Shown in pieces: positions 45,872 to 55,041 of a stretch of DNA of 64,000 nucleotides. The position numbers were made by a program, and so were the translations under genes. The DNA comes from Streptomyces sp. 1331.2 (GTDB taxonomy: Bacteria; Actinomycetota; Actinomycetes; Streptomycetales; Streptomycetaceae). The notes beneath the pieces are model-generated. The model saw only the letters and a list, made by a program, of their open reading frames with translations. It was not told the DNA's origin and ran no database searches. The stretch covers positions 1,793,501 to 1,857,500 of the forward strand of contig NZ_OBMJ01000001.1 of the NCBI RefSeq assembly GCF_900199205.1. The letters are read 5' to 3'. The number at the start of each line of letters is the position of its first letter. The first letter of the stretch is position 1.

Positions 45872-47056
45872 TCAGGCGCGCTGGACCAGTTCGTCGTAGG
45901 TGCTGAGCACCTGGGCGACGGTGGCGGCCTCGTCCGGCCAGGTCTCGGCCTGCTGCCGGCCGGCCGCCACCAGCTGCTCGCGCCGGGCCGGGTCGGCCAG
46001 CAGGGCACGCACCGCCTCGCCGATCGCGGCCGGGTCACCGGCGGGCACCAGCACGGCGGCGTCACCGACCAGTTCGGGGATGCCGCCGACGGCGGTGGCG
46101 ACGACCGGCACGCCGGCCCGCATCGCCTCCTGCACCACCAGCGAGCGGGCCTCCCAGCGGCTGGAGACCACCACCACGTCGGCGGCAGCCAGCAGGTCGG
46201 GCACGTCGGTGCGGTAGCCGAGCAGCCGCACCGGCAGCTTCTCGGCGGCCGCCCGCTCGCGCAGCGGGCCCGCCTCCGGGCCGTCCCCGGCGAGCAGCAC
46301 CAACGGCTCCGGGTCCAGGGCGGACAGTTCCCGGGCGGCGTCCAGCAGCAGTCCGAAGGCCTTCTGCGGGACGAGCCGGCCGATCGCCAGCACCAGCGGG
46401 CGGTCCGGGCCGTCGCCGTCGCCGAGCAGCGCGGCGCGCGCCTCGGCCCGGCCGAGCCGGCCCTCGGGCATCGGCGGGGCGGCCACCGGGCCGAGCCGGG
46501 CGTCGGTGGCGCCCAGTTCGCGGGCCCGGGCGACCAGGTCGGAGGAGGCGCCGAGGACGAGGTCGGCGGCGCGGGCCACCCGGCGTTCCATCAGCCGCTG
46601 CAATCGGCGCTCCATGCCCGTGGCCAGCAGCGCGTGGTGCGAGGTGACCACCAGCGGCGTCTCCGGGCGCAGGCCCGGGAAACGGCCGGCGGTGCGCAGC
46701 GCGAGATCGGAGAGCAGTCCGGCGCGCAGCCCGTGGGCGTGCACCACGTCGGCGCCGGTGAAGGCCCTGCGCAGCTCGCCGATCGCGGTGGCGTCGCTGC
46801 GGGCGCCCGCGGTGGGGGTGATGTCGACGGTGTGGAACCGGGCGCCCGTCCGGGAGAAGCCGAACAGCGCGTCCGTGCCGGCCGGTGCGCAGACCGTGAC
46901 GGTCACCCCGTGCGCGACCAGGCCGTGGGCCAGGGAGCGCACGTGCGCACCGATGCCGCCGGTGCTGGCGGCCAGGACGAGTACCACGTGCAGCTGCCCC
47001 GGTTCCGGGGCGGCCGCGGTGGCACGGGCGGCGGAATGGTCCACGTCGTCTCGCAT
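45872..47056 (-). CDS. Glycosyltransferase family 4
   Basis: 394 aa. The N-terminal acceptor domain has VVLVLAASTGGIGAHVRSLA and a TSHHALL segment; the C-terminal GT-B donor domain has VLAIGRLVPQKAFGLLLDAA, LLAGDGPEAGPLRERA, LLGYRTDVPDLLAAADVVVV and the ExxxxxxxE-type SLVVQEAMRAGVPVVATAVGG. GT4 enzymes are retaining and use nucleotide sugars. The acceptor is unknown; a role in cell-surface glycan or glycolipid synthesis is usual. It lies downstream of recN on the same strand, 168 bp away. Confidence 0.9.
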   Translation of the reverse strand: MRDDVDHSAARATAAAPEPGQLHVVLVLAASTGGIGAHVRSLAHGLVAHGVTVTVCAPAGTDALFGFSRTGARFHTVDITPTAGARSDATAIGELRRAFTGADVVHAHGLRAGLLSDLALRTAGRFPGLRPETPLVVTSHHALLATGMERRLQRLMERRVARAADLVLGASSDLVARARELGATDARLGPVAAPPMPEGRLGRAEARAALLGDGDGPDRPLVLAIGRLVPQKAFGLLLDAARELSALDPEPLVLLAGDGPEAGPLRERAAAEKLPVRLLGYRTDVPDLLAAADVVVVSSRWEARSLVVQEAMRAGVPVVATAVGGIPELVGDAAVLVPAGDPAAIGEAVRALLADPARREQLVAAGRQQAETWPDEAATVAQVLSTYDELVQRA

Positions 47057-47224
47057 CCGACTCGATCAGGTTCGCGCGCCGCTTCGCGAGGATTGCCCGC
47101 CGGGCGGCGCTCGGGGCTGGGAAGCCAGTGTCCAGCCGCCACCATGCCAGGTCGGCGGCCCTCTTGGACAGTCGGCGGCACCGGGGCGCGTCGCCGACCT
47201 GCCCGCGGGGGCCGCCGACGGCGG

Positions 47225-48970
47225 CTACCGGCGGCGCGGGGCGCGGGCGGCGGCCAGCAGCTCCTCGGCGTGGGCGCGGCCCAGCTCCGAGTCCTCCAGG
47301 CCGGCCAGCATCCGGGAGAGTTCGCGGACCCGCTCCTCGTCGTTCAGCACCTTGACGCCGCTGCGGGTCACGGTGCCGTCGTTGGTCTTCTCCACCACCA
47401 GGTGCCGGTCCGCGAACGCGGCGACCTGCGGGAGGTGGGTGACCACCACGACCTGGGCGGACTCGGCCAGTTTGGCCAGCCGGCGGCCGATCTCGACCGC
47501 GGCCTTGCCGCCGACGCCGGCGTCCACCTCGTCGAAGAGGTAGGTCGGGACGGGGTCGGCGCCCGCGAAGACCACCTCGACGGCGAGCATCACCCGGGAC
47601 AGCTCACCGCCGGAGGCGCCCTTGGCGATCGGGCGGGGCTGGGCGCCCGGGTGCGGGGCGAGCAGCACCTCGACCTCGTCCACGCCGTGCGGGCCGTAGG
47701 CGACGGTACGGCCGTCGATCTCGATCCCGGACAGGTCGTCGAGTTGACTGATCGAGAAGGTCACCCGGGCGTGCGGCATGGCGAGTTCGGCGAGTTCGGC
47801 GGAGACGGCCTCGGCGAAGCGGCCGGCCGCGGCCTGCCGGGCCTGCGACACCTCGGCCGCCAGTTCGGCCAGTTCGGTGCGCAGCTCGGTCTCCCGGGCG
47901 CCCAGTTGGTCGATCCGGTCGTCGTCGCCGTCGAGTTCGGCGAGCCGTACGGCCCCGGCCTCGGCCCAGGCGATCACCTCGGCGAGGGTGTTCTCCTCGC
48001 CGCCGTACTTGCGCAGCAGCTGGGCCAGGACGGCCCGGCGGTCCTCGACGGCGGCCAGGCGCACCGGGTCGGCGTCCAGGTCGTCGGCGTAGCCGGCCAG
48101 GTCGCCGGCCACGTCGGCGAGCAGGTAGCCGACCTCGTTGAGGCGGTCGGCGAGCGCGGCCAGCCGCTCGTCGTGGTGGCGTACGGCGTCCAGGGCCCGG
48201 CGGGACTGCGCGAGCAGGGTGCCCGCGTCCAGGGCCTCCGGGTCGGCCGGGTCGCCGGCCAGGGCGGCGTGGGCGAGGGTCGCGGCGGAGGAGAGCGCGT
48301 CGGCGTGGCCGAGCCGTTCGGCCTCGGCGGCGAGTTCGGTGTCCTCGCCTGCCACCGGCTCGGCGGCGGTGATCTCGTCCAGGCCGAAGCGCAGCAGGTC
48401 GGCCTCCTGGGCGCGTTCGCGGGCCCGGGTGGTCAGCTCCTCCAGCGTCGCGGAGACCTCGCGCAGGGCGCGGTAGGTCTCGCGGTAGCGGGCCAGCGGC
48501 TCGGCCACCGCCTCGCCCGCGTACCGGTCCAGCGCGCCGCGCTGGCGGGCCGGGCGCAGCAGGCGCTGCTGGTCGGTCTGGCCGTGCACGGCGATCAGGT
48601 CCTCGCCGAGCTCGGCGAGCAGCCCGACCGGGACGGCCCGCCCGCCGACGTGCGCGCGGGAGCGGCCCTCGGCGGAGACGGTCCGGCTGATCAGCAGGGC
48701 CCCGTCGTCCAGTTCGGCCCCGGCCTCGACGGCGCGGGCCGCCGCCGGGGAGTCGGCGGGCAGTTCCAGCCGGCCCTCGACGACGGCGCGTCCGGTGCCG
48801 TTGCGCACCAGGCCCGGGTCGGCGCGCCCGCCGAGCAGCAGGCCGAGGCTGGTGACGACCATGGTCTTGCCGGCCCCGGTCTCACCGGTCACGGCGGTGA
48901 AGCCGGGGGCGAGTTCGACCACCGCGTCGTCGATGACCCCAAGATCCCGTATCCGCATCTCGTCCAACAC
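47225..48970 (-). CDS. recN: DNA repair protein RecN
   Basis: 581 aa from GTG 48970 (MLDEMRIRDLGVIDDAVVEL). It is an SMC-like ATPase with Walker A GETGAGKT at 29-36, a central coiled coil with Arg/Glu/Ala-rich helices, the signature KGASGGELSRVMLAVEV and Walker B TYLFDEVDAGVGGKAAVEIG, and the H-loop VVVTHLPQVAAFAD. RecN acts early in double-strand-break repair and recombination. The usual neighbour nadK lies 2.5 kb away because a MocR/YczE pair sits between them. Confidence 0.95.
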   Translation of the reverse strand: MLDEMRIRDLGVIDDAVVELAPGFTAVTGETGAGKTMVVTSLGLLLGGRADPGLVRNGTGRAVVEGRLELPADSPAAARAVEAGAELDDGALLISRTVSAEGRSRAHVGGRAVPVGLLAELGEDLIAVHGQTDQQRLLRPARQRGALDRYAGEAVAEPLARYRETYRALREVSATLEELTTRARERAQEADLLRFGLDEITAAEPVAGEDTELAAEAERLGHADALSSAATLAHAALAGDPADPEALDAGTLLAQSRRALDAVRHHDERLAALADRLNEVGYLLADVAGDLAGYADDLDADPVRLAAVEDRRAVLAQLLRKYGGEENTLAEVIAWAEAGAVRLAELDGDDDRIDQLGARETELRTELAELAAEVSQARQAAAGRFAEAVSAELAELAMPHARVTFSISQLDDLSGIEIDGRTVAYGPHGVDEVEVLLAPHPGAQPRPIAKGASGGELSRVMLAVEVVFAGADPVPTYLFDEVDAGVGGKAAVEIGRRLAKLAESAQVVVVTHLPQVAAFADRHLVVEKTNDGTVTRSGVKVLNDEERVRELSRMLAGLEDSELGRAHAEELLAAARAPRRR

Positions 48971-49046
48971 GGAGACGACCTTACGAGGTTCCGCCCCCGG
49001 CGCGCGACGAGCGGCAACGGCGCGCGGCAATTCCGCGCCCCGAAAC

Positions 49047-49790
49047 TCACTCCTTCCGGGCGTTTCGCGAGGGCACCGGCACGGTGCACCAGGGCAGGAA
49101 GAACTGCACCAGCGGGCCGATGGCCAGCGCGTACGCGACGGTGCCGATCCCGGCGGTGCCGCCGAGCAACAGGCCGACGGCGAGTACGGCCAGTTCGATA
49201 CCGGTGCGGATCAGCCGCAGCGAGCGGCCGGTGCGCCGGTGCAGTCCGGTCATCAGGCCGTCCCGCGGCCCGGGACCCAGGCGCGCGCCGATGTAGAGGC
49301 CGGTGGCCAGACCGTTGAGCGTGATCGCGGCAACCGCCCCGGCGATCCGGACCGGCAGACCGGGCAGGTCGCCGACGAACCGCAGGGTGAGGTCCATCGC
49401 CGCGCCGATCACCAGCACGTTGGCGACGGTGCCCAGGCCCGGGCGCTGGCGCAGCGGTATCCACAGCAGCAGGACCAGGGCTCCGCAGATGGTCACCCAG
49501 GTGCCGACCGAGAGGCCGATGCTGCGTTGCAGGCCCTGGTGCAGCACGTCCCACGGGTCCAGGCCGAGGCCGGAGCGGAGCATCAGCGCCATGCTCGCGC
49601 CGTACAGCGCCAGGCCGGCGAACAGCTGCGGGATCCGGCGGCCGAGGGCACCGGTGTCGCCGAGGACGCGGGCCACGAGGGTGCTCTCCGCGGTGGCCGG
49701 TACGGGCGCGGTCATGCCGGCCGGTACGGGCGCCGCGGCCGGTACGGGCTTGGACGTGGTGGCTGGTTCGGGTGTGGTCGTGGTGGCCAA
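49047..49790 (-). CDS. YczE-like membrane protein
   Basis: 247 aa from TTG 49790, which has AGGAG five bases upstream. A Thr/Pro/Val/Ala-rich N-tail (about 1-45) precedes five hydrophobic segments: LFAGLALYGASMALMLRSGL, TWVTICGALVLLLWIPL, a third around VANVLVIGAAMDLTL, a fourth IAGAVAAITLNGLATGLYIG, and a last one AVLAVGLLLGGTAGIG. The motif GLGLDPWDVLHQGL and GPGPRDGLMTGL are typical of the YczE/BcrYczE family. It is divergently paired with a MocR regulator, the known genomic association of this family. Transport of a vitamin or PLP-related compound is possible but unproven. Confidence 0.88.
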   Translation of the reverse strand: MATTTTPEPATTSKPVPAAAPVPAGMTAPVPATAESTLVARVLGDTGALGRRIPQLFAGLALYGASMALMLRSGLGLDPWDVLHQGLQRSIGLSVGTWVTICGALVLLLWIPLRQRPGLGTVANVLVIGAAMDLTLRFVGDLPGLPVRIAGAVAAITLNGLATGLYIGARLGPGPRDGLMTGLHRRTGRSLRLIRTGIELAVLAVGLLLGGTAGIGTVAYALAIGPLVQFFLPWCTVPVPSRNARKE

Positions 49791-49919
49791 CGGTGCTCCT
49801 GCGATGGTGCTGCACCTCCGGGCGGCCCGGTGGTGGCGGACGGTACGGCCGCCCTGCCATGATGGCCGGGCCAAAACGGCCCGCTCCAGGGCCAATCTCG
49901 AGCAAGTGGACTGATCGCC
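49791..49919. promoter_or_regulatory. Control region between yczE and mocR
   Basis: A 129-bp divergent region. It contains GGCCGGGCC-AAAA-CGGCCCG-type inverted sequence near 49865-49884 and G/C-rich repeats. MocR regulators usually bind direct or inverted repeats here to control the divergent gene; the exact operator is not resolved. Confidence 0.5.
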
Positions 49920-51419
49920 ATGGCCGACTGGCACACCACCGTCACCCCGCCCGCACTGGCCCGGCTGCTCGCCACCGCCCGGCTCCCCGAGTCGGCCGCC
50001 ACCCGCCGCCCCGCCTACCGCTCCCTCGCCGCCCGCATCCGTCTGCTGGTCACCGAGGGCCGGCTGCCGGTCGGCGCCCGCCTGCCCGCCGAACGCGAGC
50101 TGGCCTCCGCCCTGGAACTGAGCCGCACCACCGTCGCCACCGCCTACGAGACGCTGCGCGACGAGGGCTACCTGCACAGCCGGCGCGGCGCGGGCAGCTG
50201 GACCGCCCTGCCCGAGGGCGCCCCGCCGCCCGGCGACGCCCTGCACCCCGTCCCGCCGGACGAGCAGGACCGCACCCTGGACCTCGGCGTCGCCGCCCTG
50301 CCCGCCCCGCAGCCCTGGCTCGGCGCCGCCGCCGCCCGGGCCGTCGAGCAGCTGCCCTACTACGCCTCCGGGCACGGCCACTACCCCACCGGCGTCCCGG
50401 TGTTGCGCGAGGCCGTCGCCCGCCGCTACACCGAGCGCGGCCTGCCCACCACCCCCGACCAGGTTCTGGTCACCACCGGCGCGATGGGCGCCCTGCACCT
50501 GGTCCAGCGGGCGCTGGTCGGCCGCGGCGACCGGGTCGCCGTCGAGGCGCCCAGCTACGCGCACACCCTGCAGGCCCTGCGGCTCACCGGCGCCCGCCTG
50601 GTCCCGGTGCCGTACGCCTGGGCCGCCGGCCCCCGCTGGGACGAGGAGGAGTGGCAGGGGGTGCTGCGCGGCGCCGCACCCAAGCTCGCCTACGTCATCC
50701 CGGACTTCCACAACCCGACCGGCACGCTGATCGACGAGGAGCAGCGCCGCGAGCTGCTGGCCGCCGCCCGGGCCGCCGGGACGGTCGTCCTGGTGGACGA
50801 GACCACCGCCGAACTCGGCTGGGGCGTGGCCGAGTCCACGCCGCTGCCGCGCCCGGTGGCGGCGCTGGACCGGTCCGCCCAGGTGGTCACCGTGGGCTCG
50901 GCCGGCAAGCTGCTCTGGGGCGGTCTGCGGATCGGCTGGGTCCGGGCCGCGCCCGCGCTGGTGCGCCGGCTGGCGAGCGAGCGGGTCTACAGCGACGTCG
51001 GCACCCCGGTGCTGGACCAGCTGATCGCCGCCGAACTGCTCGGCGAGCCGCTGCCCGCCGTACGGGCCCACCAGCTGGCCCGGCTGCGGGCCACCGCGCA
51101 CGCCTTCGCCACCGCGCTGCCCGCGCACCTGCCCGACTGGGGCTTCCACCTGCCCCCCGGCGGGCTCGCGCTCTGGGTCTCCACCGCCGGGGTGTCCGGC
51201 GCCGCGCTGGCCCTGGCCGGGGAACGCGACGGGGTGCGGATCGCCTCGGGCAACCGCTTCGGCTCGGACGGCGCCTTCGAGCACCACATCCGGATCCCGC
51301 TCACGGTGCCCGCCGCGACCGTCCCCGCCGCCGTCGAACGCCTCGCCGGGCTGGCCGCCCGCGCGGCGGCCGGCTCCCGGCTCGGCCCGGCCGAGGAAGC
51401 CCAGCCGCTGGCGGTCTGA
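49920..51419 (+). CDS. MocR-type PLP-dependent transcriptional regulator
   Basis: 499 aa from ATG 49920. A GntR winged helix at about 30-98 (LPVGARLPAERELASALELS, TVATAYETLRDEGYLHSRRG) is fused to an aminotransferase fold-type I domain from about 120. VTTGAMGALHLVQRAL, PDFHNPTGTLIDEEQRRELL and the Schiff-base region VGSAGKLLWGGLRIGW, with Lys330, are in place, as is RIASGNRFG near the end. MocR proteins sense PLP or amino acids and act as activators or repressors. The divergent membrane gene is the probable target, as in the YczR subgroup. Confidence 0.9.
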   Translation: MADWHTTVTPPALARLLATARLPESAATRRPAYRSLAARIRLLVTEGRLPVGARLPAERELASALELSRTTVATAYETLRDEGYLHSRRGAGSWTALPEGAPPPGDALHPVPPDEQDRTLDLGVAALPAPQPWLGAAAARAVEQLPYYASGHGHYPTGVPVLREAVARRYTERGLPTTPDQVLVTTGAMGALHLVQRALVGRGDRVAVEAPSYAHTLQALRLTGARLVPVPYAWAAGPRWDEEEWQGVLRGAAPKLAYVIPDFHNPTGTLIDEEQRRELLAAARAAGTVVLVDETTAELGWGVAESTPLPRPVAALDRSAQVVTVGSAGKLLWGGLRIGWVRAAPALVRRLASERVYSDVGTPVLDQLIAAELLGEPLPAVRAHQLARLRATAHAFATALPAHLPDWGFHLPPGGLALWVSTAGVSGAALALAGERDGVRIASGNRFGSDGAFEHHIRIPLTVPAATVPAAVERLAGLAARAAAGSRLGPAEEAQPLAV

Positions 51420-51477
51420 CGGACCGCCAATCACCTTGCCCCGAGCCGGTCCTGGCGTCCAACCCCTGGCGCTCGTC

Positions 51478-52383
51478 CTAGTGGTGGTCGGCCCGGCCGC
51501 GCCAACCCGTCACCGGCAGCGCGAACTTGGCCACCAGCCGGTCGGTGAACGGCGCCCGGTGCAGTCTGGCCAGCCGCACCGGCGTCTGCCCCCGGCGCAC
51601 CTCCACCCGGGCCCCGGCGGGCAGTTCGACCGAGCGCCGCCCGTCGCACCAGAGCACCCCGTGCGGGGTCTTCGGCTGCACCTCGACGGCCAGCACCGAC
51701 TCCGGCGAGGTCACCAGCGGGCGGGCGAACAGCGCGTGCGCCGAGATCGGCACCATCAGCAGCGCCTCGACCTCCGGCCACACCACCGGGCCGCCACCGG
51801 AGAACGCGTACGCGGTGGAACCGGTCGGCGTCGCACACACCACGCCGTCGCAGCCGAAGTTGGAGACCGGGCGGCCGTCCACCTCGGTGACCACCTCCAG
51901 CATCCGCTCCCGGGACGCCTTCTCGATCGACGCCTCGTTCAACGCCCAGTCCTGGTGCACCACGTCGCCGTTGGTGCGGACGATGACGTCGAGGGTCATC
52001 CGTTCCTCGACCTCGTAGTCGGCGTCGACCACCCGCTCGACCACCACCGCCAGGTCGTCCCGCTCGGCCTCCGCGAGGAAGCCCACCCGGCCCAGGTTGA
52101 TCCCGAGCATCGGCAGCCCGTGCGAACGGGCCAGCTCCGCGCCGCGCAACAGCGTCCCGTCCCCGCCGGCCACCAGGATCAGCTCACAGCCGTCCGCCGC
52201 CCCGAGGCCCTCGGCCACCTTCTCGACGCCGTCCGGCAGGTCCAGGTCGACCGCCTCGGCCTCCAGCAGCCGGATCCGGAGCCCTGCCTTCAGCAGCCCG
52301 TGCACCAGGCTCTCGACGCTGCGCAGCGCCGCCTCCCGGCCGGTGTGCGCGATCAGGAAGACCGTACGTGCTTCATCGCTCAT
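51478..52383 (-). CDS. nadK: NAD kinase
   Basis: 301 aa. Motif 1, LILVAGGDGTLLRGAELAR, holds GGDGT at 73-77; then GINLGRVGFLAEAERDDL, the ALNEASIEKASRERML block with the conserved Asn-Glu, and GDGVVCATPTGSTAYAFSGGG. It phosphorylates NAD to NADP. It is the last gene of the minus-strand run 54461-51478 (histone-like protein, small protein, tlyA, nadK), with a 91-bp gap after tlyA. A complete and standard-length enzyme. Confidence 0.95.
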   Translation of the reverse strand: MSDEARTVFLIAHTGREAALRSVESLVHGLLKAGLRIRLLEAEAVDLDLPDGVEKVAEGLGAADGCELILVAGGDGTLLRGAELARSHGLPMLGINLGRVGFLAEAERDDLAVVVERVVDADYEVEERMTLDVIVRTNGDVVHQDWALNEASIEKASRERMLEVVTEVDGRPVSNFGCDGVVCATPTGSTAYAFSGGGPVVWPEVEALLMVPISAHALFARPLVTSPESVLAVEVQPKTPHGVLWCDGRRSVELPAGARVEVRRGQTPVRLARLHRAPFTDRLVAKFALPVTGWRGRADHH

Positions 52384-52474
52384 GCCGCTGCCCTCTCCCT
52401 AACGCCGGCCGGGTCGCCCTCGGCCCCGGTGCGGCCGCCATACAGCATGACGGGCCGGACGTCCGCAGAGCACC

Positions 52475-53287
<813 letters not shown>

Positions 53288-53317
53288 TGGTGTTTCAGCT
53301 CCTACCGGTCCTACGGG

Positions 53318-53554
53318 TCATTCCTGGTCGAGCGCGGCCAGTGTGTCGGCCAACCGCTGGTGAACATCTTCGTACACCGCGACGTGTGCCTCGGCCGGGA
53401 CCCCGTCCAGGGCCTCCAGCCGGGCCAGCCCGGCGTCCACGGCGGGGTGGCCGGTCGGGGCCAGCTCGACGCCCAACGGCTCCACCTGCCCGGCCGGTGC
53501 GCCCGCGTCGGACGGACCACCGGTCGGTTCGCTCGTCTCACTCGTCTCGGGCAT
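53318..53554 (-). CDS. Small acidic protein (78 aa) between tlyA and the H1-like gene
   Basis: A 78-aa acidic protein: MPETSETSEPTGGPSDAGAP, then a conserved C-terminal half VDAGLARLEALDGVPAEAHV and VYEDVHQRLADTLAALDQE, predicted as two helices. It overlaps the end of the upstream H1-like gene by 17 bases. I know similar small proteins at this locus in streptomycetes but no function. It is very likely translated because of the conserved position and coupling. Confidence 0.75.
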   Translation of the reverse strand: MPETSETSEPTGGPSDAGAPAGQVEPLGVELAPTGHPAVDAGLARLEALDGVPAEAHVAVYEDVHQRLADTLAALDQE

Positions 53555-54461
53555 CGGGCTTCTTCGTGCTGGTGGCCTTGCGGACGGTGGTCCGCTTGGT
53601 CGCCGTCCGCTTCGCGGCGGCCTTGGGCTGCGTGGCCGCCTTGGGCTGTGCGGCGGCCTGCTTGGCGGTGGCGCTCTTCTTGACGGTCGTCGTCTTCCTG
53701 GCGGCCGCCTTGCCGGCGGCCGCCTTCGCAGCGGTCTTCCCGGCGGTCTTCTCGGCCGGGGCCTTCTCGGCGGTGGCCTTCCTGGCCGGGGCCTTCTTCG
53801 CGACCGGCTTCCCGGCCGCCGCGTTCTCCTTCCCGGCCTCCTTCCCCGCTCCCTTCTCCGCCGCGGTCCGGCGCGCGGGCGCCTTCCGCGGCACAGCGGG
53901 CACGGCCGGGGCGGCCGGGGTGGCCGGCGGCACCGGTGGATCGACCTCGACCGGCTCGTCCACCTCCACCCGCTCGGCGACTATCGGCTCCCCCACCGAG
54001 CGGCCCGCCGAACGTTCCTCCTCGAACTCCCACCCGCGCCCGAACAGGTCGTCCGCCCGCGGCGCCGGCACCGGCTCCTCCGCCCCGTACGCACCCGTCC
54101 CGGGCTCCGCCGCCGGAGCCTCCTCCTCGACCTCGCTCAGCTTGCTCTCCAGGTACGCCAGCACCACCCCGACCTTGGTGACCTGGTCGCCGACCTTCTC
54201 GAAGACCTTCTCCGCCTCGTTGCGCGCCACCCCGACCGCCAGGTCCACCCCGGCCCGCCCGGCGGTGAACGCCTCCTCGGCCAGGGTCTGCAGCGTCTTC
54301 GCCGACGGCGGGAACTGCCCGCCCAACCGGCGCTCGACGTCGGCGACGTCGACCCCGGCCTTCTCCAGGATCACGGCCGCCGTCCCGACGACCCGCTTGC
54401 CGACCTCCTCGACCACCCCGGCGGCGGTCTCCACCACTCCCCGAACCGTCCTCGGCAGCAT
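53538..54461 (-). CDS. Protein with histone-H1-like Lys/Ala tail
   Basis: 307 aa from ATG 54461 (GGGAGG seven bases upstream). The N-terminal about 95 residues are helical (MLPRTVRGVVETAAGVVEEV; LQTLAEEAFTAGRAGVDLAV; NEAEKVFEKVGDQVTKVGVV), a pattern like phasin or coiled-coil proteins. An acidic linker (about 100-170) is followed by about 120 residues of AAEK/KKAPARK/AAGKTAAK repeats like the eukaryotic H1 C-terminus and mycobacterial HupB tail. DNA or RNA binding by the tail is plausible. It is the first gene of the tlyA-nadK run. An alternative is a polyphosphate- or granule-binding protein. Confidence 0.78.
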   Translation of the reverse strand: MLPRTVRGVVETAAGVVEEVGKRVVGTAAVILEKAGVDVADVERRLGGQFPPSAKTLQTLAEEAFTAGRAGVDLAVGVARNEAEKVFEKVGDQVTKVGVVLAYLESKLSEVEEEAPAAEPGTGAYGAEEPVPAPRADDLFGRGWEFEEERSAGRSVGEPIVAERVEVDEPVEVDPPVPPATPAAPAVPAVPRKAPARRTAAEKGAGKEAGKENAAAGKPVAKKAPARKATAEKAPAEKTAGKTAAKAAAGKAAARKTTTVKKSATAKQAAAQPKAATQPKAAAKRTATKRTTVRKATSTKKPDARDE

Positions 54462-54617
54462 CCGGGTGCCTCCCAATCGCCTGCGCGCGTCCCTGCGTCG
54501 CCCTCGGCACCCGGGCCGTTCCGGGCACCCCACGGACGACGCTACCGCCAAAACCCCGCTGAGGTACCGTGGGCCCGCAGTCAGCACCGTAGCGACCAGG
54601 GGATGGAGCCACCGCCC

Positions 54618-54965
54618 ATGGCGAACGCCGAGGAGTGCCGCGAGGCGCTGGAGCAGCTCAGCCGGAACATGGCGAAGTCCACCGGTGACGTCCACAAGGC
54701 CGCAGCCCTCGACCGCTCGGTCAGCTGCCGGATCACCGACCTCGACCTGACCTTCACCGGGCAGCTGCGGGACGGCCGGATCCAGGACGTGGTCGTCACA
54801 CCGGGAGCGCCCGCAGGCAAGGCCGAGATCCGGCTCACCATGAGCAGCGACGACCTGGTCGCCCTGGTCGGCGGCCGGCTGAACTTCGCGTCCGCCTGGG
54901 CGAGCGGCCGGGTCCGGCTGGAGGCGGGCTTCCGCGACCTGCTGCGGCTGCGCGCCCTGCTCTGA
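54618..54965 (+). CDS. SCP2 sterol-transfer-like domain protein
   Basis: 115 aa from ATG 54618 (MANAEECREALEQLSRNMAK; GGAG upstream). The core pattern, SCRITDLDLTFTGQLRDGRI, AEIRLTMSSDDLVALVGGRL and FASAWASGRVRLEAGFRDLL, matches the small SCP-2-like fold, which has a hydrophobic cavity for lipids or fatty acyl-CoA. In actinobacteria the single-domain forms have unknown ligands. It is divergent from the H1-like gene, with 156 bp between starts. Confidence 0.85.
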   Translation: MANAEECREALEQLSRNMAKSTGDVHKAAALDRSVSCRITDLDLTFTGQLRDGRIQDVVVTPGAPAGKAEIRLTMSSDDLVALVGGRLNFASAWASGRVRLEAGFRDLLRLRALL

Positions 54966-55041
54966 ACCCGGCCGTCGGCCCTGCCCGAAGGCCCCGGGGC
55001 CTCGAAGATCCGGGCCCTCGAAGACCCCGGTCGGAGATCCG

